A DNA stretch of 64,000 nucleotides, taken from contig JAYRYA010000006.1 in assembly GCA_041917255.1 (NCBI GenBank), positions 62,001-126,000 of the forward strand, written 5' to 3'. Origin of the DNA: Zoogloea sp041917255 (GTDB lineage: Bacteria; Pseudomonadota; Gammaproteobacteria; Burkholderiales; Rhodocyclaceae). A program made the position numbers and the translations under genes. Shown here piece after piece: positions 27,801 to 35,822 of the stretch (position 1 is its first letter; every line of letters starts with the position of its first letter). The notes beneath the pieces were generated by a model, which saw nothing but the letters and a program-made list of their open reading frames with translations, had not been told where the DNA came from and did not search any database.

Positions 27801-28945
27801 ACAGGCTTGGGCGCCTGCCAGCGCGCCGAACCTTCGGCACGGGCCTTGCCGGGCAGGCGCAGATCCAGGTCGGCCAATGCCAGTTCGCCGTTGGCCCAGC
27901 GCAGGGCGGTGGCGAGGGATTCGACCGGCAGCGCGCCGGCATCGATGCTGCCCGGCGCCCGATTGACGATGCGCACCGGGCCGCTCACCACCCAGTCGGC
28001 CGCGTCTGTCCTGCCAGCGGCGGCAGACGGTGTCAGCTCGGCATCCACGTCGAGGGTCGCGGTGGGCGCGTCCGGGTGGAAGCGCTTCGGGTCGACGCCG
28101 GTGAGGTGAATCCTGGCCGATTGCAGCGGAAGCCCGGCAAAAGGCGTGGCGACGATGGCAGCGGTACCGTCGACACCGGCCCCGGCGATGCCGGCATCCA
28201 GCAACAGCTTCTGCAGATCGCCAGCCGCCTTGGCGCTCACCGTCCAGGCTTCGTCGGCGTGGCGGGTGGCAAGGCTCGCCGTGGCCTTGAGGGGAAACGG
28301 CCGCTGGCCGTCGATCTCGGCGTCGGCCGTCAGCTGGCCGAAGGGCGCGATGGCCTTGAGGCCGGTTGCCCGGTGATGACGTCCGTCGGATTCCAGCGCG
28401 CCGGACAGCGCGGTAAATTGAATGTCCGGCGCGGCAGGCGTGCCATCTTCGAGCTTGCCCACCTGCAGGCGGCCGATCTGGAAGTGGTCGATGGCGATGG
28501 CGGCGGGCAGTGCGAGGCTGTCTGGCAGCGTGGAGGGCGCGTCGCTGGGCACGCTGGCCACCTGCACGTCGGCGGCGGAGAGGCGGGCGATGTCGAGGCG
28601 TGAGCGGGTGAGCGCTGCGGGGTTCCAGGTAAGGGCCAGATCATGCACATCCACCTGCAGCGTGGGCGTGCGCACCCGCAGCAGACCCAGGTTCAGATCG
28701 CCCAGCAGGTAGCCGTCGGCTTTCTCGAAGGTGACGACGCCCCCCGACAGACGGGCGACAAAATCCACCAGCATGCCGAGACCGGAAGTGGTACCCCCCA
28801 GCCAACCTACCAGCACGACGGCAATGGTGATGCAGGCGAAGAAAGCCGCGAGGAGCCCGCGTGACAGCCGACGCGCCCAACTCGCACGCGCGGGTGGCGG
28901 GGCTGGGGGTTCGGCCGGGGCGGGCGGCGCCGGCGTGTCGCTCAT
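24896..28945 (-). CDS. tamB: TamB (translocation and assembly module inner-membrane subunit)
   Basis: 1349 residues. A Pro/Ala-rich cytoplasmic start, one membrane anchor (about 29-53), then a very long periplasmic beta-rich region of the AsmA/bridge-like lipid-transfer type, ending in the conserved TamB C-terminal domain (GGVYEGYGQKLSIDRGIITFNGPVANPGLNV, PEKLGWIVLGRPPDQGSG, ISGTSSIVKLTYQLTRRIAVVGRAGSENALDAVFSLSFK). TamB links the membranes for lipid transport and outer-membrane protein assembly. No tamA is adjacent. Its ATG is 3 bases after the trpC stop, so it is read with the trp genes. Confidence 0.92.
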   Translation of the reverse strand: MSDTPAPPAPAEPPAPPPARASWARRLSRGLLAAFFACITIAVVLVGWLGGTTSGLGMLVDFVARLSGGVVTFEKADGYLLGDLNLGLLRVRTPTLQVDVHDLALTWNPAALTRSRLDIARLSAADVQVASVPSDAPSTLPDSLALPAAIAIDHFQIGRLQVGKLEDGTPAAPDIQFTALSGALESDGRHHRATGLKAIAPFGQLTADAEIDGQRPFPLKATASLATRHADEAWTVSAKAAGDLQKLLLDAGIAGAGVDGTAAIVATPFAGLPLQSARIHLTGVDPKRFHPDAPTATLDVDAELTPSAAAGRTDAADWVVSGPVRIVNRAPGSIDAGALPVESLATALRWANGELALADLDLRLPGKARAEGSARWQAPKPVTDTQPAAGFGKVDAELRISNLDARMLHKRAVTTRIAGRIDATADAEVQTVRADLRDPQLSLRLDARHAAGLVRIEKLVATARAARLEAAGKLALDAAGGFEAAGRLDRFNPRAFVTTAPTANLNTRFTLKGTRSPRLAARLDFDLAPSTLDAKPLAGRGMVVVDGARLVDADVGLTLAGNRLVAKGRYGKPGDALDLNLDAPALAALGHGLGGKLRLAGVLRGSIEHPAGDFDLAAEQLALGDIRIDAANGQGRIAEGKNGSIAVSLSMAGLRTPNKDGTPGNTLLRRASLVFDGTRAANTARLEAYGNGPASLVVGLSGALADGPRWQGRLDSLQLRGDYGMTLTAPAPLLLSADTVELGAADFRGSAGGRFRLDETRWQARHLVARGSVTGLQVGVILDPTTRQVKSRGTSLQIGGEWNVDIGEQVNGLVRLFRQSGDLELQGDSPVQLGLDDLQLTVNAVANRIAFGFSAHGSRLGSASGAGTALAERTADGTVRLVPGAPLLGSARLDIPSIAWAGPLADQNLKTDGSLKGEFSLAGTPANPEAAGRIRGDALSFVMADQGLHLSGGTLVADFNRDRLNLEEFSFVSPNRVKPREGRIGVARLTATPGTLKAKGLVQLSTGEGHFDFRADRLPLLQRVDQWLVLSGDGELITGWNSAHLKGRLAADAGFVELSRTPPPSLGDDVVVLDPARGTKPAASPFSMSVDLAVGLGDALYVRALGLDTRLAGDLRLTSGPGRPLAATGIITTVGGVYEGYGQKLSIDRGIITFNGPVANPGLNVVALRKGLTVEAGVGITGTARRPIVRLVSEPNVPDPEKLGWIVLGRPPDQGSGGEMALLLPAAQALLGDSGSGMSASLARALGFDEISFGSSVDGRSRVQTSSVATGSVTGTASSASSSNIDSVPGQVITIGKRLSAQAMLSFEQSISGTSSIVKLTYQLTRRIAVVGRAGSENALDAVFSLSFK

Positions 28946-28948
28946 CGA

Positions 28949-29737
28949 TCAGCCAAACAGGGCGGCGAGGCCGGCACCGGGGTCGTCGGCACGCATGAAG
29001 GCCTCACCCACCAGGAAGGCATTGACCTTGTGCTCGCGCATCAGGGCCACGTCGGCCGGGGCGAGGATGCCCGATTCGGTGACGACGATACGCTCCGCCG
29101 GGATGCGCGGCAGCAGATCGAGCGTGGTCTGCAGGCTGACTTCAAACGTGCGCAGGTTGCGGTTGTTGATGCCGATGAGGGGCGTGCGCAGATTGAGGGC
29201 CACGTCCAGCTCGGCACCGTCGTGCACCTCGACAAGCACGCCCAGGCCCAGGCTTTCGGCGATGGCTTCCATCTCCTGCATCTGGACCAGCGAGAGCGCG
29301 GAGGCGATCAGGAGGATGGCATCGGCGCCCATCGCGCGGGCTTCGTACACCTGATAGGGATCGACCAGGAAATCCTTGCGCAGGGCCGGCAGGCCGCAGG
29401 CGGCGCGGGCGGCCTGAAGGTATTCCGGCGCGCCCTGGAAGAACTGGCGGTCGGTGAGCACCGACAGGCAGGCAGCGCCGGCCTTCTCGTAGCTGGCGGC
29501 GATCTCGGCGGGGCGGAAGTCGGCGCGGATCACGCCCTTGGAGGGGCTGGCCTTCTTGATCTCGGAGATCACCGCGGCACGGCCAGCGGCGATCTTGGTG
29601 CGCATGGCGCCGACGAAATCACGGGCGGGCGTCTGGGCGGCGGCCTGCTCGCGCACCGCGGCATTGGATACCAGCGCGCGGGCGGCCGCAACTTCCGTGT
29701 GTTTGACGGCGAGGATCTTGTTGAGGATGTCGGACAT
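28949..29737 (-). CDS. trpC: indole-3-glycerol phosphate synthase
   Basis: 262 residues, a single-function TrpC. Active-site marks: AVISEIKKASPSKGVIR, LSVLTDRQFFQG, LRKDFLVDPYQVYEARAMGADAILLI, GINNRNLRTFEV and VTESGI. It closes the indole ring in tryptophan synthesis. It follows trpD by 25 bases and is followed by tamB after 3 bases. Confidence 0.96.
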   Translation of the reverse strand: MSDILNKILAVKHTEVAAARALVSNAAVREQAAAQTPARDFVGAMRTKIAAGRAAVISEIKKASPSKGVIRADFRPAEIAASYEKAGAACLSVLTDRQFFQGAPEYLQAARAACGLPALRKDFLVDPYQVYEARAMGADAILLIASALSLVQMQEMEAIAESLGLGVLVEVHDGAELDVALNLRTPLIGINNRNLRTFEVSLQTTLDLLPRIPAERIVVTESGILAPADVALMREHKVNAFLVGEAFMRADDPGAGLAALFG

Positions 29738-29762
29738 GGGCGTTCTCTGAAATAGGGGCTGC

Positions 29763-30794
29763 TCAAGCGAAGGCCTTGGTGCAGGCGACGAAGTCCTCGA
29801 GCTTGGCCCGGGCTGCGCCGGAGGCGAGCACTTCGCGCGCGCGCAGGATGCCATCACCAATGGAATCCACCAGGTTGGCGGTGTAAAGCGCGGCCCCGGC
29901 GTTGAGGGCGACGATCTCGCGGGGCGCGCCCGGCTTGTTGTCGAGCACGCCCAGCAGCATGGCCTTGGATTCGTCGGCGTCGGTCACCTTGAGGTTGCGG
30001 CTCGACATCATGGTGAGGCCGAAGTCTTCCGGGTGGATCTCGTATTCGCGAATCTGGCCGTCCTTCAGCTCGCCCACCAGGGTGGAGGCGCCCAGCGACA
30101 CTTCATCCATGCTGTCGCGGCCATGCACCACCAGCACGTGCTTGGCGCCGAGGCGTTCCATCACGCGCACGCAGATGCCCACCAGATCCGGGTGGAACAC
30201 GCCCAGCAGGGTGTTGGGCGCGCCGGCCGGGTTGGTGAGCGGGCCGAGGATGTTGAAGATCGTGCGCACGCCCATCTCGCGACGCACCGGGGCCACGTTC
30301 TTCATGGCGCTGTGGTGATTGGGAGCGAACATGAAGCCGATGCCGGTGCGGGCGACACATTCGGCCACCTGCTCGGGCTTGAGGTTGATGTTCACGCCCA
30401 GGCTCTCGAGCACATCGGCGCTGCCGGACTTGCTGGAGACACTGCGTCCGCCGTGCTTGGCAACCCGGGCGCCGGCCGCCGCTGCAACGAAGATCGTCGC
30501 GGTGGAGATGTTGAAGGTGTGGGAGCCGTCGCCGCCGGTGCCCACCACGTCCAGGAAGTGATCGTTGGGCGGCGGAACGATGACCTTGGTGGACAGCTCG
30601 CGCATCACGGTGGCTGCCGCCGAGATCTCGCCGATGGTCTCCTTCTTGACGCGCAGGCCGGCGAGGATGGCCGCGGTCATCACCGGCGAGACTTCGCCGG
30701 CCATGATCTGGCGCATCAGCGACAGCATCTCGTCGTAGAAGATTTCCCGATGCTCGATGGTGCGTTGCAGGGCTTCCTGGGCAGTGATGGACAT
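29763..30794 (-). CDS. trpD: anthranilate phosphoribosyltransferase
   Basis: 343 residues. Family marks: VVGTGGDGSHTFNISTATIFVAAAAG, KHGGRSVSSKSGSADVLESLG, FAPNHHSAMKNVAPVRREMGVRTIFNILGPLTNP and GRDSMDEVS. It joins anthranilate to PRPP. Second gene of the trpG-trpD-trpC-tamB unit, 11 bases after trpG. Confidence 0.96.
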   Translation of the reverse strand: MSITAQEALQRTIEHREIFYDEMLSLMRQIMAGEVSPVMTAAILAGLRVKKETIGEISAAATVMRELSTKVIVPPPNDHFLDVVGTGGDGSHTFNISTATIFVAAAAGARVAKHGGRSVSSKSGSADVLESLGVNINLKPEQVAECVARTGIGFMFAPNHHSAMKNVAPVRREMGVRTIFNILGPLTNPAGAPNTLLGVFHPDLVGICVRVMERLGAKHVLVVHGRDSMDEVSLGASTLVGELKDGQIREYEIHPEDFGLTMMSSRNLKVTDADESKAMLLGVLDNKPGAPREIVALNAGAALYTANLVDSIGDGILRAREVLASGAARAKLEDFVACTKAFA

Positions 30795-30805
30795 GGCGGC
30801 TCCGG

Positions 30806-31378
30806 TCAGGCTTTGGATTGGTCGAGGAAATTGCGCAGCAGGTCGTGGCCGCGCTCGGTCAGGATCGATTCCGGGTGAAACTGCACGCCCTCGACGAACA
30901 GCGTCTTGTGGCGCACGCCCATGATCTCGCCGTCGTCGGTCCACGCGGTCACTTCGAGGCAGTCGGGCAGCGACTCGCGCTCGATGGCCAGCGAATGATA
31001 GCGGGTGCAGGTGAGCGGGTTGGGCAGGCCCTTGAACACGCCCTTGTCGAGATGATGCACCGGCGACACCTTGCCGTGCATCAGGCGCTTGGCATGGACG
31101 ATCTTTCCGCCAAAGGCCGCGCCGATGCTCTGGTGACCCAGGCACACGCCGAGCAGCGGGATCTTGCCGGAGAAGGCCTGGATGGCCGCCACCGAGATGC
31201 CCGCCTCGGCCGGCGAACACGGGCCGGGCGAGACGACGATCTGGGCCGGCTTGAGGTTGGCGATCTGCTCGACGGTGATCTCGTCGTTGCGATACACCCG
31301 CACGTCGGCACCGAGTTCGCCGAAGTACTGGACGAGGTTGTAAGTAAAGCTGTCGTAGTTGTCGATCATCAGCAGCAT
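30806..31378 (-). CDS. trpG: anthranilate synthase component II (glutamine amidotransferase)
   Basis: 190 residues, class I amidotransferase: oxyanion motif SPGPCSPAEAG, nucleophile Cys in LLGVCLGHQSIGAAFGG, and the His/Glu pair in VQFHPESILTERG. It supplies ammonia to TrpE. AAGGA lies about 11 bases before the ATG. It is separated from trpE by an oppositely directed outer-membrane protein gene, so it must have its own promoter in 31379-31563. Confidence 0.94.
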   Translation of the reverse strand: MLLMIDNYDSFTYNLVQYFGELGADVRVYRNDEITVEQIANLKPAQIVVSPGPCSPAEAGISVAAIQAFSGKIPLLGVCLGHQSIGAAFGGKIVHAKRLMHGKVSPVHHLDKGVFKGLPNPLTCTRYHSLAIERESLPDCLEVTAWTDDGEIMGVRHKTLFVEGVQFHPESILTERGHDLLRNFLDQSKA

Positions 31379-31486
31379 GACGAAGCATCCTTTCGCTGGG
31401 CGCCGACACCACTCCGGGCGGGCGCATTGGCTTGTTCTGGCTTGAAGCCGGCCCGGCGCAGTGCGGCGCGGGCCCGGCAAATGTTT

Positions 31487-31500
31487 GTAACCTTGGTTAC
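31487..31500. promoter_or_regulatory. palindrome in the trpG / outer-membrane protein divergent promoter region
   Basis: GTAACCTTGGTTAC has perfect 6-bp arms around TT, lying 64 bases before the outer-membrane protein gene and 109 before trpG. It is a candidate operator; no regulator is identified. Confidence 0.35.
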
Positions 31501-31563
31501 CGACAGGCGGCTGGCGGGTATGGAAAGATGTCGCCGCATTCCAACAACACCCGAGGAAGAACG

Positions 31564-32118
31564 ATGAAAACCACCCGCATCCTGACGATCGCCGCCGCCC
31601 TTTCGGCCCTCACCGCCCCCGCCTTCGCTGGCGACTGGCAGTTCCTGCCGATCGCCGACAAGGGCTATGCCCCTAACTTCGTGGCGTCGGTGACCGGCGG
31701 CATCATGGACCCGCAGCACGCCAAGAGCGGCGACGCCTGGGGCCTGGAGCTGGCCATGAACTGCGGCCTGATCCAGACGCCCACCGGCGTGGTGCGCACC
31801 AAGCTGTCGGTGAACAAGTTCGACAAGGGCGGGCTGGACCTCACCACCGTGGAACTCAACCCGCGCTGGACGATCCCCGTCGCCAAGGACGTGACCTTCG
31901 GCATCGGCCCCGGCATCGGCTGGGTGAAGGCGGACGCCGGCAATCGCACCGTGGACATGTTCGCCTGGCAGGCCGGCGCCGATCTGGACTACCGCATGGG
32001 CCAGCTCAACCTGGGCCTTGGCGCGCGCTGGCAGGACACCGTCGGCAAGACGATCGCCGCCGGCCAGCAGGGCGCGGACAACTGGCTGGTTCAGGCCAAG
32101 GTCGGCATCGCGTTCTGA
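31564..32118 (+). CDS. outer-membrane beta-barrel protein, function unknown
   Basis: 184 residues with signal peptide MKTTRILTIAAALSALTAPAFA (cleavage before GDW). The mature protein alternates short amphipathic strands (LDLTTVELNPRWTIPVAKDVTFGIGPGIGWVKA, QLNLGLGARWQD) and ends in Phe (KVGIAF), as outer-membrane barrels do. Size suggests an eight-stranded barrel. AGGA lies 8 bases upstream and a strong terminator follows. It is inserted against the direction of the trp genes, splitting trpE from trpGDC. Confidence 0.75.
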   Translation: MKTTRILTIAAALSALTAPAFAGDWQFLPIADKGYAPNFVASVTGGIMDPQHAKSGDAWGLELAMNCGLIQTPTGVVRTKLSVNKFDKGGLDLTTVELNPRWTIPVAKDVTFGIGPGIGWVKADAGNRTVDMFAWQAGADLDYRMGQLNLGLGARWQDTVGKTIAAGQQGADNWLVQAKVGIAF

Positions 32119-32142
32119 CCCCCTCGCCCGCCGCGTTACACC

Positions 32143-32166
32143 AGGCCGCCTGCGGGCGGCCTTTTG
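32143..32166 (+). terminator. rho-independent terminator of the outer-membrane protein gene
   Basis: Perfect 8-bp GC-rich stem (32143-32150 with 32155-32162), 4-base loop and a TTTT tract. Confidence 0.85.
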
Positions 32167-32174
32167 CTTGGTGT

Positions 32175-33647
32175 TCACAGCGCGGTATCGAGGCCGGCTT
32201 CGGCGATCTCGGCCGCACGCAGCATGGCGCGGGCCTTGCTCTGGGTTTCCTGCCACTCGGACTGGGGATCGGAATCGGCGACGATGCCGGCGCCCGCCTG
32301 GACGTGGATCATGCCGTCCTTGACCACCGCGGTGCGGATGGCGATGGCCAGATCCATGTCGCCATGGAAGCCCACGTAGCCCACCGAGCCGGCGTAGATG
32401 CCGCGCTTGGTGGGTTCAAGCTCGTCGATGATCTCCATCGCCCGCAGCTTCGGCGCGCCGGAAACAGTGCCCGCCGGGAAGGTGGCGCGCAGCACGGCCA
32501 GCGCGTCGAGCCCGTCCTTGAGCTTGCCTTCGACGTTGGACACGATGTGCATCACGTGGGAATAGCGCTCGACGGTAAAGCGCTCGGTGACCTTGACGCT
32601 GCCGGTGGTGGCCACGCGGCCGCAGTCGTTACGGCCCAGGTCGAGGAGCTGGAGGTGCTCGGCGCGCTCCTTCTCGTCGGCGAGGAGCTCCTGCTCCAGC
32701 GCCTGATCCTCGTCGTGGGTGGCGCCACGCTTGCGGGTGCCGGCGATGGGGCGCACGGTCACGTCCTTGTCCTCGAGGCGCACCAGGATCTCCGGCGAGG
32801 CGCCGACGACCTGGAACTCTTCGAAGTTGAAATAGAACATGTAGGGCGACGGGTTGAGGCTGCGGATCGCCCGGTACAGGGCCATCGGCGAGGCGCCAAA
32901 GGGCTTGCTCATGCGCTGGCTGAGCACCACCTGCATGATGTCGCCCTCGACGATGTAGTCCTTGGCCCGCTGCACGGCGGCCTTGAACGCGTCTTCGCCG
33001 AAGCTCGACACCGCCTCGGTGGGCGCGACGCGCACATCGGCCGGCACATTGACCGGCTCGCGCAGCTTGCCCAGCAACTCCTTCAGGCGCTTCTGGGCGC
33101 GCTTGTAGGCGTTGGGCACCTCGGGCTCGGCGTACACCACCAGGGTGAGCTTGCCGGAGAGGTTGTCAACGATGGCGATTTCTTCGGACAGCAGCAGCAG
33201 GATGTCGGGCGTGCCGAGTTCGTCCTTCTTTTCCGTCTTCGCCAGGCGCGGCTCGATGTAGCGCACGGTGTCGTAGCCGAAGCAGCCAACAAGGCCGCCG
33301 GCAAAGCGCGGCAGGTGATCCCGCGGCGGCACCTTGATGCGCTGCATGAACTCGCCCACGTAGGACAGCGGATCGCCGTAGTCGCGGCGCTCCACGAGAC
33401 GGTCGTTGGTGAGCAGCAGCACGGTACGGCCATGGACTTCGATGCGCGTGGGCGCGGCGAGGCCGATGATCGAGTAACGGCCGAAACGCTCACCGCCCTG
33501 CACGGATTCGAGCAGGTAGGTGTTGGGCGCGTTGGCCAGCTTCAGGTAAACAGAGAGGGGGGTATCGAGATCCGCAAAGGTTTCGAGCGTAACCGGAATG
33601 CGGTTATAGCCCTGATCGGCCAGGGCCTGGAATTCGGCTTCGGTCAT
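32175..33647 (-). CDS. trpE: anthranilate synthase component I
   Basis: 490 residues. N-terminal regulatory motif YLLESVQGGERFGRYS (tryptophan feedback site) and the chorismate-binding domain: GDIMQVVLSQRMS, GASPEILVRLED, IAGTRKRG, AEHLQLLDLGRNDCGRVA, FPAGTVSGAPKLRAMEIIDELEP, GYVGFHGDMDLAIAIRT. With TrpG it makes anthranilate from chorismate. GGAG lies close upstream. The 195-base leader to gph was searched for a Trp-rich leader peptide; none was convincing. Confidence 0.96.
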   Translation of the reverse strand: MTEAEFQALADQGYNRIPVTLETFADLDTPLSVYLKLANAPNTYLLESVQGGERFGRYSIIGLAAPTRIEVHGRTVLLLTNDRLVERRDYGDPLSYVGEFMQRIKVPPRDHLPRFAGGLVGCFGYDTVRYIEPRLAKTEKKDELGTPDILLLLSEEIAIVDNLSGKLTLVVYAEPEVPNAYKRAQKRLKELLGKLREPVNVPADVRVAPTEAVSSFGEDAFKAAVQRAKDYIVEGDIMQVVLSQRMSKPFGASPMALYRAIRSLNPSPYMFYFNFEEFQVVGASPEILVRLEDKDVTVRPIAGTRKRGATHDEDQALEQELLADEKERAEHLQLLDLGRNDCGRVATTGSVKVTERFTVERYSHVMHIVSNVEGKLKDGLDALAVLRATFPAGTVSGAPKLRAMEIIDELEPTKRGIYAGSVGYVGFHGDMDLAIAIRTAVVKDGMIHVQAGAGIVADSDPQSEWQETQSKARAMLRAAEIAEAGLDTAL

Positions 33648-33842
33648 GGAGACTCCGGAAGGACATGATGCTTTTTCGCGAGGGTATCACGAGGGCTGCT
33701 CGTGACAGGTTCAGACGGGGCTCAGCAGCCCAGCCATGACCGGCCGCCGCATCCACCGGGGGTGGGGATACGAACGGCAGGGAACTCCTGTACGAAAATC
33801 ATGCGCTTCGAGGTCACGATGGAATCGGGTTGGTCCGATGAA

Positions 33843-34520
33843 TCAGCGGATGCGCGGGAGCGCATCGACGAGGCTGGATAGTAGCCCGTCGCAATCGATG
33901 CTGTCCACCGGCTTTCCTTCGCTGTAGCCATAGGTGACGAGCAGCACCGGCATGCCGGCAGCACGGGCCGCTTCGGCGTCGTTTGCGGAGTCGCCGATCA
34001 TCAGCGATTCCACCGCTGGCACACCCAGCAGTTCGCAAGCGTGAAAAAGCGGCGCCGGGTGGGGCTTCTTCTCGGGCAGGGTGTCGCCGCTCACCGTGGC
34101 GCCAAAGTAGCCGGCGATGCCCATGCGCGCCAGCAGCGGGCCGGTGAAGGCCGCCGGCTTGTTGGTGACGCAGGCCATCGCCACGCCCTGATCCTGCAGC
34201 GCTTCCAGCGCCGGCACCACGCCCTCGTAGATCGTGGTGGCGAGGCCATTGACCTCGGCGTAGTGGCGACGGAAGACGTCCACCGCCTGGGCCATCTCGG
34301 CGTCGCTGGCGGTACCGTGCTCGGCAAGGCAGCGCCGCACCAGATTGAGCATGCCTTTGCCAACAAACGTGCGGATGGTGTCGATGGAATGGGGCGCGCG
34401 GCCCAGCTCGACCATCATCCGGTGACAAGCTTCGGATAAATCCGGGATGGAGTCGAGCAGGGTGCCGTCCAGATCGAACAACACGGCGCGCACCGGGCGG
34501 CCAGGGGTGTGGGCAGTCAT
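33843..34520 (-). CDS. gph: phosphoglycolate phosphatase (HAD family)
   Basis: About 225 residues. HAD motif I LFDLDGTLLDS (nucleophile and acid Asp), motif II VTNKPAAFTG, motif III Lys in LPEKKPHPAPL and motif IV MIGDSANDAEAARAAG. The GGDSxxD-like motif and its place between rpe and trpE, a common betaproteobacterial order, support Gph, which salvages 2-phosphoglycolate. Another ATG lies five codons upstream; neither start has a clear ribosome site. Confidence 0.88.
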   Translation of the reverse strand: MTAHTPGRPVRAVLFDLDGTLLDSIPDLSEACHRMMVELGRAPHSIDTIRTFVGKGMLNLVRRCLAEHGTASDAEMAQAVDVFRRHYAEVNGLATTIYEGVVPALEALQDQGVAMACVTNKPAAFTGPLLARMGIAGYFGATVSGDTLPEKKPHPAPLFHACELLGVPAVESLMIGDSANDAEAARAAGMPVLLVTYGYSEGKPVDSIDCDGLLSSLVDALPRIR

Positions 34521-34566
34521 GGCAGGGCGAAGCATCTGAATCGGAAGCCGCGCAGGATACGGGACT

Positions 34567-35739
34567 TCACCGGGCCGACGCCAGCACGCCGCGCCGCCAG
34601 CCGCCCATTGCGATCGCCGCCATCAGCAACGCCACGGGCACTGCCGCCAGCAGATTGACCCGCTCCCAGCCCAGCCCATCCACCAGCCGACCGGCAAACA
34701 GCGTGGCCAGCGTCACGGTGAGGAACACCGCGCTGTCGTTGAAGGCCTGCACCGTGGGGCGCTCCTCGTCGCGGCAGGTTTCGGTGAGCAGCGTGGTGGC
34801 GCCCACGTAGAGGAAGTTCCAGCCCACGCCTACCAGGGCCAGCGCGATGCCGAAATCGTTGATCGCGTCGCCGCCCAGCGCCCAGGCGATCCCCGCCAGA
34901 TTGAGCGCCCCGCCGCCTAACATCACCGCCGGCGCCCCCACGCGGCGGATCAGCGCGCCGGTGACGAAGCCCGGCGCGAACATCGCCACCAGATGCCACT
35001 GGATCACCGCGGTGGTGGCGCCAAAGTCGTGCCGCGCGCACAGCATGGCCAGCGGCGTGGCGGTCATCAGGAGGCCCATCACCCCGTAGCCGATGGCCCC
35101 GCCGGCCACGGCCAGCCGGAAGCGCCCATCGCGGGCGATCTCGGCCAGCCTGCGCGGCGCCCTGCCGGCAGCCGCCGCTTGCGGGGCCGGCAGCGTGAGC
35201 CATGACCCGAGCAGCGCCGCCAGCAAGGCGACGCCCACCAGCACCGCAAAGCTGGCAGCAAAGGGCGTCGCGGCCAGATCGCGGGTGTGACGGGCGATGA
35301 GCGGCCCGAGGAAGGCCGCCAGCACGCCGCCGGCGAGGGTCAATGAGATCGCCTGCCCGCGCCGCTCGACGGGCACGGCTTCGGCGGCCGCAAAGCGGTA
35401 GAACTGGCTGGCTGCGCCCAGCACGCCCACACCCAGTCCGGCCAGCACGAACAGCGCGAAGCTGCGGGTGGCGATACCGGCCATTGCCAGCGCCAGCCCC
35501 GCGGCGCCCACCAGCGCGCTGCCGACGAACACCGGCCGCCGCCCCCGCCGCGCAGACAGCCGGGCCAGCGGATGCAGCGCCAGCATGGTGGCAAGGTACT
35601 GGGCAGCGAGCGGCACGGTGGCCCAGCCAGGCGTGGCGGCGAGATCGACGCTGACCAGCGCCGAGGAAGACAGCATCAGGCTGACGACGGTCATCGCCAG
35701 CGCCTGGCTGAGGGTGAGCAGCAGGACGTTGCGGTTCAT
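34567..35739 (-). CDS. MFS transporter
   Basis: 390 residues and about twelve hydrophobic segments. The MFS loop 2-3 motif appears as LARLSARRGRRPVFVG, and ERRGQAISL follows helix 4. The substrate is unknown; drug-efflux-type transporters look like this. GGAG precedes the ATG. It is divergent from a GlxA/AraC-type regulator gene 83 bases away, which probably controls it. The pair is inserted between rpe and gph. Confidence 0.85.
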   Translation of the reverse strand: MNRNVLLLTLSQALAMTVVSLMLSSSALVSVDLAATPGWATVPLAAQYLATMLALHPLARLSARRGRRPVFVGSALVGAAGLALAMAGIATRSFALFVLAGLGVGVLGAASQFYRFAAAEAVPVERRGQAISLTLAGGVLAAFLGPLIARHTRDLAATPFAASFAVLVGVALLAALLGSWLTLPAPQAAAAGRAPRRLAEIARDGRFRLAVAGGAIGYGVMGLLMTATPLAMLCARHDFGATTAVIQWHLVAMFAPGFVTGALIRRVGAPAVMLGGGALNLAGIAWALGGDAINDFGIALALVGVGWNFLYVGATTLLTETCRDEERPTVQAFNDSAVFLTVTLATLFAGRLVDGLGWERVNLLAAVPVALLMAAIAMGGWRRGVLASAR

Positions 35740-35822
35740 GACGGACTCCGGGAGGTTTTGACCCGTCCATCGTCGCCCGCTAGAGTGATGGCGTAAATGA
35801 CGCAATTACCTCATTTCATGCC

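Noticed and set aside
33648..33842. Possible trp attenuator before trpE
   Set aside because: No short leader peptide with tandem Trp codons; the hairpin at 33687-33705 is followed by A, not U, on the trpE strand.
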